From an uncultured Pelagibacteraceae bacterium (GTDB taxonomy: Bacteria > Pseudomonadota > Alphaproteobacteria > Pelagibacterales > AG-422-B15), in assembly GCA_902577765.1 (NCBI GenBank), contig CACHAK010000007.1, forward strand, positions 1 to 64,000: a stretch of 64,000 nt of DNA, given 5' to 3'. Both the position numbers and the translations under genes were made by a program. This document shows positions 10,847 to 24,589 of this stretch, piece after piece. Each line of letters starts with the position of its first letter. The stretch's first letter is position 1. The notes under the pieces were generated by a model. It worked only from the letters and a program-made list of their open reading frames with translations, ran no database searches and was not told where the DNA came from.

Positions 10847-11932
10847 ATGGCAGAAACTCGCGAAAATCAGGCATTGCATCTCCTTGGACAAGTTGTCAGC
10901 GAAGATGATCAAAACAACATAGTAGCTCTTGGAATGGTTAAAAATGTTACATTCAGCGAGGGGAAAATAGACTGCATTATTGAATTCAAAGAAAATGATC
11001 AGAAAAAAAACGAAAAAATTTTTGAAGATGCTCAAAGATTACTCAAAGAAATACCTGGTGTAACTAAAGTTAATATCATTACCACCTTGCACAAGGAAAG
11101 TTCTTCGAATGAAAATGAGGGAGAAAATTTTGATAATAAAACAAACAGTGTAGGAACTAATCAGATAAAATATATCCTTGCTGTCGCCTCAGGAAAAGGA
11201 GGCGTGGGCAAATCTACTGTCGCATCAAATCTTGCGTGCGCGTTTAAATCACTTGGTTTGAGGACGTGTTTACTTGATGCCGATATTTATGGCCCTTCAA
11301 TTCCCAAGATGTTTGGTATTAATGAAAAGCCACATTCCGATGGCCAAAAAATTGAAACAATTAATCGTTATGGTTTATCGACAATGTCAATGGGGTATAT
11401 GGTCAATGATGAAAATCCAATTATTTGGAGAGGTTTAATGGTTATGAAAGCAATTAATGAAATGATCGATAAAGTGAATTGGGGAGCTGCTGACATTATG
11501 GTTATTGATTTACCTCCAGGAACAGGAGATGTTCAGCTATCTTTAATTCAAAAACTTAAAATTTCTGGAAGTTTGATTGTTACTACACCCCAAGATATAG
11601 CTTTAATTGATGTAGTTAGAGGTTTGAAGATGTTTGAAAAAACTAAAGTTCCTATTCTCGGCATAATAGAAAACATGAGTTATTTCTTAGCACCTGATAC
11701 TGGTAAAGAATATAAGCTTTACGGTGAGAGCAAAACAAGTGAAGTAGCAGAAAAATATGATTATGAAATACTCTCTAAACTTCCGCATGATCAATTACTT
11801 CTTGATCAATGTGACAAAGGTCATCCTCTAACAGATTTAGTTCCTGATCATAAAGTAAGTAGGATGTTTATTGAATTAGCAGAAAATTTATTAAAACGAC
11901 TGAAGTTAGAGCAATTAGCAAATACTAACTAA
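10847..11932 (+). CDS. mrp: Mrp/ApbC (NBP35) family P-loop ATPase, Fe-S cluster carrier
   Basis: Cytosolic ATPase of the Mrp/ApbC/Nbp35 family that helps load iron-sulfur clusters. The 361-aa protein has an N-terminal MIP18-like (DUF59) domain at about residues 4-85, a low-complexity linker, then the deviant Walker [12 protein letters not shown] at 115-124 and [10 protein letters not shown] near 219-228. The CxxC that usually follows ENMSYF is replaced by A-P-D-T (residues 282-285), so the standard bridging-cluster ligands are missing; I believe this variant occurs in other alphaproteobacteria. It ends 8 bases inside the convergent thyX. Confidence 0.92.
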   Translation: MAETRENQALHLLGQVVSEDDQNNIVALGMVKNVTFSEGKIDCIIEFKENDQKKNEKIFEDAQRLLKEIPGVTKVNIITTLHKESSSNENEGENFDNKTNSVGTNQIKYILAVASGKGGVGKSTVASNLACAFKSLGLRTCLLDADIYGPSIPKMFGINEKPHSDGQKIETINRYGLSTMSMGYMVNDENPIIWRGLMVMKAINEMIDKVNWGAADIMVIDLPPGTGDVQLSLIQKLKISGSLIVTTPQDIALIDVVRGLKMFEKTKVPILGIIENMSYFLAPDTGKEYKLYGESKTSEVAEKYDYEILSKLPHDQLLLDQCDKGHPLTDLVPDHKVSRMFIELAENLLKRLKLEQLANTN

Positions 11933-12860
11933 TTTCAAACTTTCTTTGAAGTTCACTCCACTCCCTTTTAGATAAGCCTTCTTCCTCAAAGGCGACCTTC
12001 TCACCTTTTAAAAGCTTTCTCATCAAGTTTACTTCTTTGGCAGATAACTCAGTTCCACCAATTCTATAATCCTCAAAAGCCTCGTAAGTATGAGGAACCC
12101 ATTTTTTTACAATATCTAACATAGCATCAGCATAAACACGTATTTCATACTGTGCGTGATCATCAGCTCTTAAAGCTAGGAAGTGTAATAAATTATTTAA
12201 ATCAATTTTCCAATACCATTGCGTATACGTATTCAGAGTCAGGTTCATTCTAGCTAGTTCTCTTGCAATCCCTGACTTATTTTCATCAATGATATTACCT
12301 TCTGAACTTTCATTTAATAGAGTTTCATAATTAGAATAAGTTTGCTCAGCGTCTTTTTTTAAAATCTGTATAACATTAGATGCTTCATCATCGGTTAACG
12401 CATCACCTCTACCCTGATTATTAAGCACAGACTGTGCTGCCAAGTTTTCTGCTGATGGAATATAAAACTCTTTATCCAGAATAGAATAACGAGCTGAATA
12501 TTCATTAACATTTGCCGTTCTATGACGTATCCATTGGCGTGCTATAAAAATTGGAAGCTTTATGTGGAATTTAATTTCACACATTTCAAAAGGAGTTGAA
12601 TGACGATGTCTCATTAAATATTTAATAAGCCCTTTATCATTTGAAATCTTCTTGGTACCTTTTCCATATGACACTCTTGCCGACTGCACTATTGAGCTGT
12701 CATCACCCATATAATCAATAACACGAATGAATCCATGATCTAACACTTCAATTGGCTTGTACAAAACTGCTTCTAATTCAGGAGCTGTAACACGAGCTGT
12801 TTCTGATATTTCAGACCTTAAGGCTTCAATTTCTTCAAGTTGTTCTTTATTTACCGGCAT
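11925..12860 (-). CDS. thyX: flavin-dependent thymidylate synthase ThyX
   Basis: Makes dTMP from dUMP using methylene-tetrahydrofolate and FADH2. The ThyX signature is clear: [13 protein letters not shown] at residues 112-124, matching the RHR...S.R pattern, and an earlier [10 protein letters not shown] at 84-93. The length, 311 aa, is in the range for alphaproteobacterial ThyX, with an N-terminal helix of about 30 residues. No thyA is present in this window. Its 3' end overlaps mrp by 8 bases tail to tail, and the permuted ssrA starts about 85 bases upstream on the other strand. Confidence 0.95.
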   Translation of the reverse strand: MPVNKEQLEEIEALRSEISETARVTAPELEAVLYKPIEVLDHGFIRVIDYMGDDSSIVQSARVSYGKGTKKISNDKGLIKYLMRHRHSTPFEMCEIKFHIKLPIFIARQWIRHRTANVNEYSARYSILDKEFYIPSAENLAAQSVLNNQGRGDALTDDEASNVIQILKKDAEQTYSNYETLLNESSEGNIIDENKSGIARELARMNLTLNTYTQWYWKIDLNNLLHFLALRADDHAQYEIRVYADAMLDIVKKWVPHTYEAFEDYRIGGTELSAKEVNLMRKLLKGEKVAFEEEGLSKREWSELQRKFEIS

Positions 12861-12944
12861 TTTTTTGAATCAAATAATAAACACATACTATATGAAGATT
12901 ACTCTCTTTAAAAAGTCTCAATATCCAATTATATTCAGATTGCT

Positions 12945-13205
12945 GGGGATATCCCAGCTATAGGGATAAACGGCTTGCGTAATACCCATTACGGACCCGG
13001 GGGCGGTACCCGGCACCTCCACCATAAATTAGGGGGGGTGATATAGGATCGACGAATGCTTAAAGGTAAGTTTTTCTCTCGGTATTGTACCACCGTTATC
13101 GGGCTATTTTATAAATGCTAACGATGAATTAGCACTCGCTGCTTAATCTAATTAGGTAAGCGCGGTTCGGGAGGCACCGGGCAACAGAAGTCTCCCACTT
13201 TTTGT
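12945..13205 (+). ncRNA. ssrA: tmRNA, circularly permuted two-piece gene
   Basis: The acceptor piece comes first: a T-arm (CCGGG-GGCGGTA-CCCGG) and the acceptor strand CACCTCC-A-CCA ending at 13024. About ten bases later the coding piece begins with GGGGGTG (13034-13040), which pairs with CACCTCC, and continues ATATAGGATCGACGAATG. The tag frame starts at the resume codon GCT (13117) and reads ANDELALAA followed by TAA (13144-13146), so the full tag with the charged alanine is AANDELALAA. This permuted order is typical of Alphaproteobacteria. The outer 5' and 3' limits are approximate. Confidence 0.93.
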
Positions 13206-13271
13206 CACTTGGCCTTTAAAAAACTTAAATCGTTACCATATATATATGTAAGGTAGTATACTACAATTCAA

Positions 13272-14666
13272 ATGAGTCAAAAAACAAGACAAGAACAAGA
13301 CAGTATCGGCAAAATAAAAGTTTCAAATAGTAATTTTTGGGGAGCTCAAACTCAAAGATCATTAAAGAATTTTAAAATTGGCAATAATTTGATGCCTATA
13401 GAGATTATACATGCACTAGTCACAATAAAAATGGCGTGCGCGAAAGTAAATCAAAAACAAAAGTCTTTAGCTCCTAAAATAGCAAATGCAATAATTAGTT
13501 CATCAAAAAATATTCTTACTGGAAAGCATGATGATCAATTCCCTCTTTCGGTTTGGCAGACTGGATCTGGAACTCAAACTAACATGAATGTAAATGAAGT
13601 CATCGCTAATCTTGCCAATAAAAAACTTACCGGTAAACTTGGGACAAATAGTCCAGTTCACCCGAACGATCATGTCAACAAAAGTCAATCAACTAATGAT
13701 AGTTTTCCATCTGCAATTAATATTGCAGCGTCAAAAAAAGTTACAGATGAACTTATTCCGACTTTAAATGAAATGGAAAAAATTTTAGGTAGCCAGTCTA
13801 AGAAATGGAAAAGTATCATCAAAATCGGTAGGACACACTTGCAAGATGCAACTCCCTTATCACTTGGACAAGAGTTTTCAGGTTATCAATCTCAAATTGA
13901 TATGAACATTAAACGACTGAAGACAGCCCTGACTAATTTAAATTATTTAGCCCAAGGAGGGACGGCCGTTGGAACTGGTCTGAATACAAAAAAAGGGTTC
14001 GATAGACTTGTTGCAAATGAAATAAGTAAAATTAATAAAATTAAATTCAAACCTGCAAGCAATAAATTCCAAGCCTTGGCCTCTCATGACTCTCTTGTAG
14101 AACTATCGGGAGTATTAAATGTTATCGCAACGGATCTTTTCAAAATAGCAAATGACATTAGGCTGTTAGCTTCTGGACCAAGATCAGGTCTTGGAGAACT
14201 TAATTTACCTGAGAATGAACCTGGATCATCCATAATGCCTGGTAAGGTAAATCCAACTCAAAGTGAAGCTTTAACAATGGCTTGTTTACAGGTTATGGGC
14301 AGTCATAACGTAATATCAATGGCAGGAACTCAAGGTCATTTTGAACTTAATGCATTTAAACCAGTAATTGGCTTCAACATAATTAATTCAATCGATTTAT
14401 TATCCTCAGGGGTTACAAACTTTTGTGATAAGTGCCTAAAGGGAATTAAACCGAATTTAAGAAACATAAAAGAAGGTGTTGAGAACTCTTTAATGCTCGT
14501 GACTGCCCTTGCCCCTGAGATTGGGTACGAAAAAGCTGCAGAACTCGCAAAGCTTGCACATAAGAAAAATATTACTCTAATTGAGGCAAATAAAATTCTA
14601 AAATTTATAGATGCAAGAAAGATGAAGTCCCTTCTCAATCCATCAAAAATGATTTCTTCATCATAG
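13272..14666 (+). CDS. fumC: fumarate hydratase class II
   Basis: Oxygen-stable TCA-cycle enzyme interconverting fumarate and malate. The 464-aa protein shows the superfamily signature GSSIMPGKVNP near residues 318-328 with the mobile catalytic Ser loop, plus TGSGTQTNMNVNEV near residue 97 and THLQDATPLSLGQEFSGY near 187. The length is standard for FumC. Codon use is Lys/Asn-rich like its neighbours. A small RHH gene follows by 7 bases and probably shares the transcript. A 12-bp palindrome, GTAGTATACTAC at 13253-13264, lies just before the start. Confidence 0.96.
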   Translation: MSQKTRQEQDSIGKIKVSNSNFWGAQTQRSLKNFKIGNNLMPIEIIHALVTIKMACAKVNQKQKSLAPKIANAIISSSKNILTGKHDDQFPLSVWQTGSGTQTNMNVNEVIANLANKKLTGKLGTNSPVHPNDHVNKSQSTNDSFPSAINIAASKKVTDELIPTLNEMEKILGSQSKKWKSIIKIGRTHLQDATPLSLGQEFSGYQSQIDMNIKRLKTALTNLNYLAQGGTAVGTGLNTKKGFDRLVANEISKINKIKFKPASNKFQALASHDSLVELSGVLNVIATDLFKIANDIRLLASGPRSGLGELNLPENEPGSSIMPGKVNPTQSEALTMACLQVMGSHNVISMAGTQGHFELNAFKPVIGFNIINSIDLLSSGVTNFCDKCLKGIKPNLRNIKEGVENSLMLVTALAPEIGYEKAAELAKLAHKKNITLIEANKILKFIDARKMKSLLNPSKMISSS

Positions 14667-14673
14667 CTAGTTC

Positions 14674-14889
14674 ATGCCCAATTCCAATAAGCGCACTGTC
14701 AAGATAGATGGCCACATTACAAGTGTATTTCTTGAAACTGAATTTTGGGAAGAAATATTAAAACTTAGCAAAAAAGAAAATACAACACCTGATAAAATAA
14801 TCTCAAAAATAGATAAGATGAAGAATACTTCCAATTTATCAAGCGCAATTAGACTGTATGTTCTGAATCACTTAAAGGGTCAGTTATGA
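14674..14889 (+). CDS. ribbon-helix-helix domain protein
   Basis: A 71-aa protein resembling the small RHH_4-type family found near fumC in many alphaproteobacteria. The strand TSVFLETEFWEEILKLSK and a following helix fit a ribbon-helix-helix DNA-binding fold; RLYVLNHLKG near the end is typical. The stop overlaps the helicase start by ATGA, so all three genes (fumC, this, uvrD-like) are likely one transcript. Target unknown. Recognition is by size, sequence feel and context, not by a search. Confidence 0.7.
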   Translation: MPNSNKRTVKIDGHITSVFLETEFWEEILKLSKKENTTPDKIISKIDKMKNTSNLSSAIRLYVLNHLKGQL

Positions 14890-17104
14890 CTGAAGTAAAT
14901 TACCTAGAAAGTCTTAACCCACTACAATATGAATCTGTTTGTAGTACCGAGGGTCCGAATCTAATTATTGCTGGAGCTGGAACTGGAAAAACTAAAGTAC
15001 TTACTACGCGAGTTGCTCATATCATAGATAATAACTTAGCATTTCCCTCTCAGATTCTTTGTGTAACCTTTACTAACAAGGCTGCCAGAGAAATGTCCGA
15101 ACGTGTTCAAAAACTAGTAAGTCAAAATATGGAAAAGATGCCTTGGATGGGAACCTTTCATTCAATTGGAGCAAAAATAATTAGAAACCACGCAGAGGTA
15201 ATTGGTCTTAAACAAAGCTTTACTATACTTGATAAGGATGATCAACTTTCCCTGATCAAACAAATCATAAAGGCTGAAAATTTAGACCAATCTCAGTTTT
15301 CACCCAAATTAATACAATCTAAAATTGATCATTGGAAAAACAAAGCTCTTAATCCAAATGACATAAAATCTGAGTCACTAGATAATTTAGTCGATGAAAA
15401 GAGTCTCTCTATTTATAAAATTTACCAAGCAAGGTTGTTCGAAATTAATTGCTTAGATTTTGGTGACTTACTTTTACAATGTATCAATCTTTTTAAAGTC
15501 CCAGATATTCACAAACGTTATAGCAATAATTTTAAATATATTCATGTGGATGAATACCAAGACACTAATGCAGCACAATATAAATGGCTTAAACTTCTTG
15601 GTTCTCATCATCAAAATGTTTGTTGTGTTGGAGACGATGATCAATCAATTTATAGTTGGCGTGGTGCTGAAGTTGATAATATGCTTAGGTTTGAAAAAGA
15701 ATTTGAAAATGCAAAGGTAATACGACTTAAACAAAATTATCGATCAACAAACAATATACTTAAGTCTGCATCATCATTAATTAGCTATAACGAGTATAGA
15801 CTTGGCAAGGAGCTTGTTTCGGACCAAGGTGATGGAGAGCCCATACATTTACATTTAGTTAATTCAAGCAGAGATGAAGCTGATTTAGTTGCTCAGGATA
15901 TTATGAAGTATAGTGACGATAACCCTGACCTGAATAATATATCAATATTAGTAAGGGCAGTATTTCAATCGCGTGAAATTGAAGAGTCTTTGATTAAATA
16001 CTCAATTCCTTATCGTATTGTAGGCGGTATTCGGTTCTATGAAAGATCAGAAATAAAAGATGCTGTTTCATATCTTAGGCTGGTTTATGAGAGTCAAGAC
16101 GATGTTGCATTTGAAAGAGCTTTGACAGTCCCTAAAAGAGGTATAGGAGAAAAATCATTTAATCATATTTTATCTTACGCAAAACAAAAACGAATTTCAT
16201 TGTATCAAGCATCAAAAGAAATGGTTGATACAGATGAATTTACCAAAAAAATATCTGAAAGCTTAAAAGCATTCATTTCTGTTATCGATAGAGGAAAATC
16301 ATCCATCGATAATATGCAGTTTTATGACATTTTAAAAATGCTGCTAGATGAGTCTGGTTATATGAATATGCTTAAAAATGATAAAAATGTCTCTGCCCAA
16401 ACAAAAATAGAAAATATTAAGGAATTAATAATTGCAATGGAAGACTATAACAGCATTGAGGAGTTTTTAGAGCATGTATCTTTAGTTACAGCCATAGATG
16501 AAAATAATGAAGACAATAAAGTAAGTATCATGACGCTTCATGCTGCAAAAGGTCTTGAATATGATTATGTTTTTTTACCAGGTTGGGAAGAAGGGCTTTT
16601 TCCACACCAAAAAACAATTGATGAAACTGGCAATAAAGGAATTGAAGAGGAAAGAAGACTTGCATATGTCGGTATAACGCGAGCTAAAAAAATAATAAAT
16701 ATCTCGACATCAATGAGTCGTCGATTTCAAAATAATTGGATGCCTTCATTACAATCTCGATTTATTGAGGAGTTAGATCAAGAATTAATAAAAACTATTA
16801 ATCACGCATCAAGCCATATGGACAGATTCCAAAATCAAGAATTTGATGAATTTAATCAAGATTTTGATTTTAAACCAAGAAAATTAGATTTTAAAAATAA
16901 TCCATCTTCAAGTTATCGAACGGTAGTTGATATGGAAATAGAAAATGTTAGAGATATAAACGATGATATTTTACTTCAAATAGGGCAAACTGTTGAACAC
17001 AAAAAATTTGGTATTGGTCGAATAAAAGATATTGACGGTACAAAGGCAGTTGTGGATTTTGATAAACATGGTACAAAAAAATTAATATCTGATTTTCTAA
17101 AACC

Positions 17105-17111
<7 letters not shown>
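14886..17111 (+). CDS. uvrD: UvrD/PcrA-type superfamily 1 DNA helicase
   Basis: ATP-driven 3'-5' DNA helicase used in nucleotide excision and mismatch repair and to clear stalled forks. The 741-aa protein has the SF1 motifs in order: Walker A AGAGTGKT at 29-36, motif Ia CVTFTNKAAREM, motif II VDEYQDTN near 222, motif III GDDDQSIYSWRGA, LKQNYRST for motif IV, VSIMTLHAAKGLEYDYVFL for motif V and ERRLAYVGITRAKK for motif VI. The C terminus (IGQTVEHKKFGIGRIKDIDG) is the Tudor-like tail of PcrA/UvrD that binds RNA polymerase. UvrD versus PcrA naming is a matter of convention here. Confidence 0.93.
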
Positions 17112-20858
<3,747 letters not shown>

Positions 20859-21617
20859 TTAACTTATATCTTTTACTAACTCGTAACTTTTTTTATACCA
20901 ATCACTTTCTGGAAAGTTATATCCTAATGTCGATGTATATCTTATTGCTTCTTCGTATAATCCCAGTGAGTAATAAATTTCAACTAATCTGAATAAAGAT
21001 TCTTCTGTGTAAACGGAAGTATCATGGTTTTCCAAAATATAATTGTATCTATTTATTGCTGAAATCCATTGATGACTAAATTGATAGTATCTTGCTATTT
21101 CAATTTCTTTTGCGGCAAGTCTATCTTCAATAATATCAATTTTATTCTTAGCATCTTCAACAAACTCGGAGTTAGGAAATTTGTTTATTACCTCGTTAAA
21201 TGCTTTTCGAGATCGCAACGTCATTGTTTGATCTCTTTCAACATCATTAATTTGCTCAAAATAATTTAATGCTCTTAAATAGTATGCATATGAAACCTTT
21301 TCACTGCCCGGATATAATGCAATGAATCTCTCTATAGCATCAAGACTCTCATCATACATTTGGGATTTATAATAACAAAATGATGTCATTAATTGAGCTT
21401 GGTTAGACCATTTTGAATATGGATACTGCCTTTCTATGTCTTCAAATAGAATTGCTGCATCAACAAAATCTCTATCTTTAACAAGTTCCATTGCATTTGA
21501 GTATAATATTTGCAATTTTTCACCCTCAGTTTCTGGTGTAAGGAACTTTCTATCTGTACAGTTAACGAATAAGAGAAAAATTAGGAATATAATTATATTA
21601 TTCTTAAAATATTTCAT
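20859..21617 (-). CDS. bamD: outer membrane assembly lipoprotein BamD
   Basis: Essential lipoprotein of the BAM complex that inserts beta-barrel proteins in the outer membrane. The 252-aa protein has a lipoprotein-type N terminus (IFLIFLLFVNC, Cys near residue 20; the residue before Cys is Asn, unusual) and TPR-like repeats: LYSNAMELVKDRDFVDAAILF, IERQYPYSKWSNQAQLM, FIALYPGSEKVSYAYYLRA and the late YSLGLYEEAIRYTSTLGYNF. The length and position between lpxC and ligA match the family. Confidence 0.93.
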   Translation of the reverse strand: MKYFKNNIIIFLIFLLFVNCTDRKFLTPETEGEKLQILYSNAMELVKDRDFVDAAILFEDIERQYPYSKWSNQAQLMTSFCYYKSQMYDESLDAIERFIALYPGSEKVSYAYYLRALNYFEQINDVERDQTMTLRSRKAFNEVINKFPNSEFVEDAKNKIDIIEDRLAAKEIEIARYYQFSHQWISAINRYNYILENHDTSVYTEESLFRLVEIYYSLGLYEEAIRYTSTLGYNFPESDWYKKSYELVKDIS

Positions 21618-21667
21618 TTTTTCAATTTTAATGAATTATTTTTAAGATTAAAGACTTAATCTAAGTA

Positions 21668-22594
21668 TTATAAAGAAACCGCAATTGGTTTTGGATGGAA
21701 ATTGTTACTATATTTCTGAACATTTGAGTCTTGATGTTGAACTATCTTATAGTTTGACTTATCTGACATTAGTGAATGCATTAGTTGTTGAGTTAAATTA
21801 TGACCACCTTTATAGATTTCAAAATTACCTTTAATAGACATACCTAACAGATAAATATCACCAATGAAATCAAGTATTTTGTGTTTTACAAATTCATCTT
21901 TATGACGAAGCTTTTCATTATTCACTATGCCAGTTTTATCAAGTAGAATTGCATTATCGAGTGAACCACCAGCTATTAAACCTTTATCCCTTAAATTTTC
22001 AACCTCATGCTTAAATCCGAAAGTCCTGCAATTAGATATTAATCTCTTATATTGTTTTTGATCTTTGAACTGATAAATAAATTTTTGTTTATTTATTAAA
22101 TCATGATCGTAAACAATCGTATAATCAATGATAAAATTATTCGATGGAGTAACTTTTATATAAGAATCACCTAAATTGAAAATAATTGGCCTCACAACCG
22201 TTAAAATATTTTTTTTAATATTTAGCGATTTAATACCCACCTTTTCAATACTTAATACATACTCAATTGAACTACCATCAAGTATAGGCAATTCATTGCA
22301 GTCTACTTCAACAATAGCGTTATCAATACCCATTCCATGAAATGCTGACATAATGTGCTCTATTGTGGATATTGAATTTCCAAAGCTGTTAGATAATTTA
22401 GTGCACAATTCTGTGCTCATAACATTATCATAACTTGCCTCAACTAAAGCTTCTTCGTGAGGTACTTTTAAATCTGTTCTACGAAAAACTATTCCTGTGT
22501 TAGCTGTTGCTGGGTGAACAGAAACATTAGAAATGAGACCACCATGTAGTGTTACACCGGACAAACTAAATGATTTATTAACTGTATTTTGCAT
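21668..22594 (-). CDS. lpxC: UDP-3-O-acyl-N-acetylglucosamine deacetylase
   Basis: Zinc enzyme committing UDP-GlcNAc derivatives to lipid A; implies an outer membrane with LPS. The 308-aa length is normal. Zinc ligand His is in STIEHIMSAFHGMGIDN, and the second His and Asp are in HKILDFIGDIYLLG; KGGHNLTQQLM lies near the C terminus. It follows ftsA after 67 bases, where most alphaproteobacteria would have ftsZ between them. A regulator protease target tail is not evident. Confidence 0.96.
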   Translation of the reverse strand: MQNTVNKSFSLSGVTLHGGLISNVSVHPATANTGIVFRRTDLKVPHEEALVEASYDNVMSTELCTKLSNSFGNSISTIEHIMSAFHGMGIDNAIVEVDCNELPILDGSSIEYVLSIEKVGIKSLNIKKNILTVVRPIIFNLGDSYIKVTPSNNFIIDYTIVYDHDLINKQKFIYQFKDQKQYKRLISNCRTFGFKHEVENLRDKGLIAGGSLDNAILLDKTGIVNNEKLRHKDEFVKHKILDFIGDIYLLGMSIKGNFEIYKGGHNLTQQLMHSLMSDKSNYKIVQHQDSNVQKYSNNFHPKPIAVSL

Positions 22595-22661
22595 ATTGCA
22601 CTCTTTTATAGATTGTTCAAATCATTGAGAAAAAACAAAGATTATTTCTCTTTGTTACTAT

Positions 22662-23849
22662 TTAAAGATTTTGAAAGAATTTATAAATAACTGATAATAT
22701 TGATTTTTTTTCTTTCTTATCATCATATTTATCACCCTCTAACTCATGATTTGTTGCGTAAGATAGTAGTCCAAAAGCTGAAGAAAGAGATGGGTTATCT
22801 AAGAACGTTTTAGATCCATTAATTTTTTTTGTTGAACCCAGGCGAAATTTACTACCAAACATCAATTGACTTAGTAATTTTTGAATTGTTAGTGACTTTG
22901 CCCCGTATCCAGTGAGCACCACGTTATTTGAAACAAGAGAGTTAAATCTAGTTTCTTTTATTATTTTTTTTATTAACACAGATAACTCTTCCGCTCTTGA
23001 GTAATATATTTCAAAATATTTTTCTAATTTTTTCTCATATATTCTTTCACTGTTCAAAGTATCTATTTGTTTTCTTATACGTTCTGATTCTTCTAAAGGT
23101 ATTGATTTAACTTGTGATATATCATTTGCAAGATTATATGTTCCCACTTTAATAGTATCATAACCAATTAATTGATTATCAAAAGTATAGGAAATAACAG
23201 TTTTATTCTTTTGAATATCAATTGTTACAGCTCCATTATCTGCCTCTTCATCAGTCAAAACTGCAAGACTACTGGTATAATGACTAGAAACAATCTGCTT
23301 CAAATTTATTTCTAATTCATTGAACAAATCTAGAATTTTATCTAAATAATTCTTTGATGTAGTAATTGTATGCCAACGAGTTTGTAGAATTTTTGCTCTC
23401 AATCCTATTGGATCTGAAATACTTTTCTTATGATCAATTTTAAAACTGATTGGAAAAGAGTGTAATGGTTCATTTGTTTCATTGTAAAGATACTTGAACT
23501 TAGAAGTTTCAAAAAAATTTTTAATATCACTTTCGCCCACAATTCTGTCTTCAATTTTTTGATCATAATCAATATATACTGAGTTCATATTTTCAGAAAT
23601 GCTAACATAAATGTTATCAATTTTGATACCAGCTTCATTTTCAGCTTCATTTATTGCTTCTCCTATATGATCCCGAATAATTTCTTTTTCAATAGATAAT
23701 GGCTTTAGACATTCAATGGGTAATTTAGAGGTTCCTATACCAATTAACTGAAGCATATTTCCTTTATCATGTATCTGTAATTCTTGAGCAATTAAGCAAA
23801 TAATTTTGTCTGCTCTAATGTCTATTGCACTTATTATTTTTCGGGTCAT
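22662..23849 (-). CDS. ftsA: cell division protein FtsA
   Basis: Actin-like protein that tethers FtsZ filaments to the inner membrane and recruits later division proteins. The 395-aa protein has the SHS2-type insertion after the N-terminal ISAIDIRADKIICLI, an ATP-binding VVLTGYGAKSLTIQKLL near residue 315, and a C-terminal amphipathic helix (ILSVIYKFFQNL) suited to membrane targeting. Several otherwise conserved motifs look diverged, fitting its AT-rich background. The start overlaps the ftsQ end by one base. ftsZ does not follow; it lies 15 kb upstream at the head of the cluster. Confidence 0.93.
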   Translation of the reverse strand: MTRKIISAIDIRADKIICLIAQELQIHDKGNMLQLIGIGTSKLPIECLKPLSIEKEIIRDHIGEAINEAENEAGIKIDNIYVSISENMNSVYIDYDQKIEDRIVGESDIKNFFETSKFKYLYNETNEPLHSFPISFKIDHKKSISDPIGLRAKILQTRWHTITTSKNYLDKILDLFNELEINLKQIVSSHYTSSLAVLTDEEADNGAVTIDIQKNKTVISYTFDNQLIGYDTIKVGTYNLANDISQVKSIPLEESERIRKQIDTLNSERIYEKKLEKYFEIYYSRAEELSVLIKKIIKETRFNSLVSNNVVLTGYGAKSLTIQKLLSQLMFGSKFRLGSTKKINGSKTFLDNPSLSSAFGLLSYATNHELEGDKYDDKKEKKSILSVIYKFFQNL

Positions 23850-24589
23850 TAAATTTCGTCAAGGCCGTAATTAACTTTTCCATCTAAAACTTTTATTGCT
23901 GCTCTTCCATGAATTCTTAAATCTATTTCAATAATGTTGCTGTCCATAATTTTCTGATCCTCAAATAATTTTTTCAAATTTTCTAATGACTTTTGAATTT
24001 TTTCATCGGGCAATTTAATAATTAAATTATTTTTTAATTTAATATTCCACCTTCTTTCTTCTACGTACTCAAGTTCTTCAATATTGTTTACTAAATCAGA
24101 GAATATAATATTTAAGTCTTTGATAATTTTATTTAAGTTTAAATTAGAATATTCACCTCTTATAAAAATTAATTTATCCTCATATTTATCTGAGTTAATT
24201 TCAGTGATTATTTCGCCATCAATATCAACTAAAAAAGATTTTCCATCGTCTAAGTAAATCGCGTAAGGATGATTTTCAATAATATTGATTATAAGTATCG
24301 ACGGAAAAACCTTTTTTATATTTGTTCTCTTGACCCAATCATTTTCCTCTAAAATTCTTTTTAAATCATGAGAATTTAATCCAATCAAATATCTAGAAAA
24401 TTCTTCAACATCTTTCTTAATTTTATTCTGATTTGATTTTATTGATCCCTCAATGATTATTTTATCAATAATGAATAAATTATTAATTGGTTTTGGATAA
24501 TAAAATAGAGTAGCAGTCACTAAAAATAATATAGTAATGATTGAACTCGCAACTATATTTATTATCTTATTTTTTTTGTGTTGCATCAA
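23849..24589 (-). CDS. ftsQ: cell division protein FtsQ
   Basis: Bitopic inner-membrane protein that links early and late division proteins. The 246-aa protein has a short basic cytosolic end (MMQHKKNK), one transmembrane helix (IINIVASSIITILFLVTATL), then a POTRA domain (FIIDKIIIEGSIKSNQNKI onward, about 38-105) and the beta domain. The usual ENHPYAIY-type motif following POTRA is present as IIENHPYAIYLDDG. It overlaps the ddl end by 23 bases. A second ATG at codon 2 is equally possible as start. Confidence 0.9.
   Translation of the reverse strand: MMQHKKNKIINIVASSIITILFLVTATLFYYPKPINNLFIIDKIIIEGSIKSNQNKIKKDVEEFSRYLIGLNSHDLKRILEENDWVKRTNIKKVFPSILIINIIENHPYAIYLDDGKSFLVDIDGEIITEINSDKYEDKLIFIRGEYSNLNLNKIIKDLNIIFSDLVNNIEELEYVEERRWNIKLKNNLIIKLPDEKIQKSLENLKKLFEDQKIMDSNIIEIDLRIHGRAAIKVLDGKVNYGLDEI

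Noticed and set aside
13253-13264. 12-bp palindrome GTAGTATACTAC before fumC
   Set aside because: AT-rich and only 7 bases before the start; not distinguishable from chance, noted in the fumC entry only.
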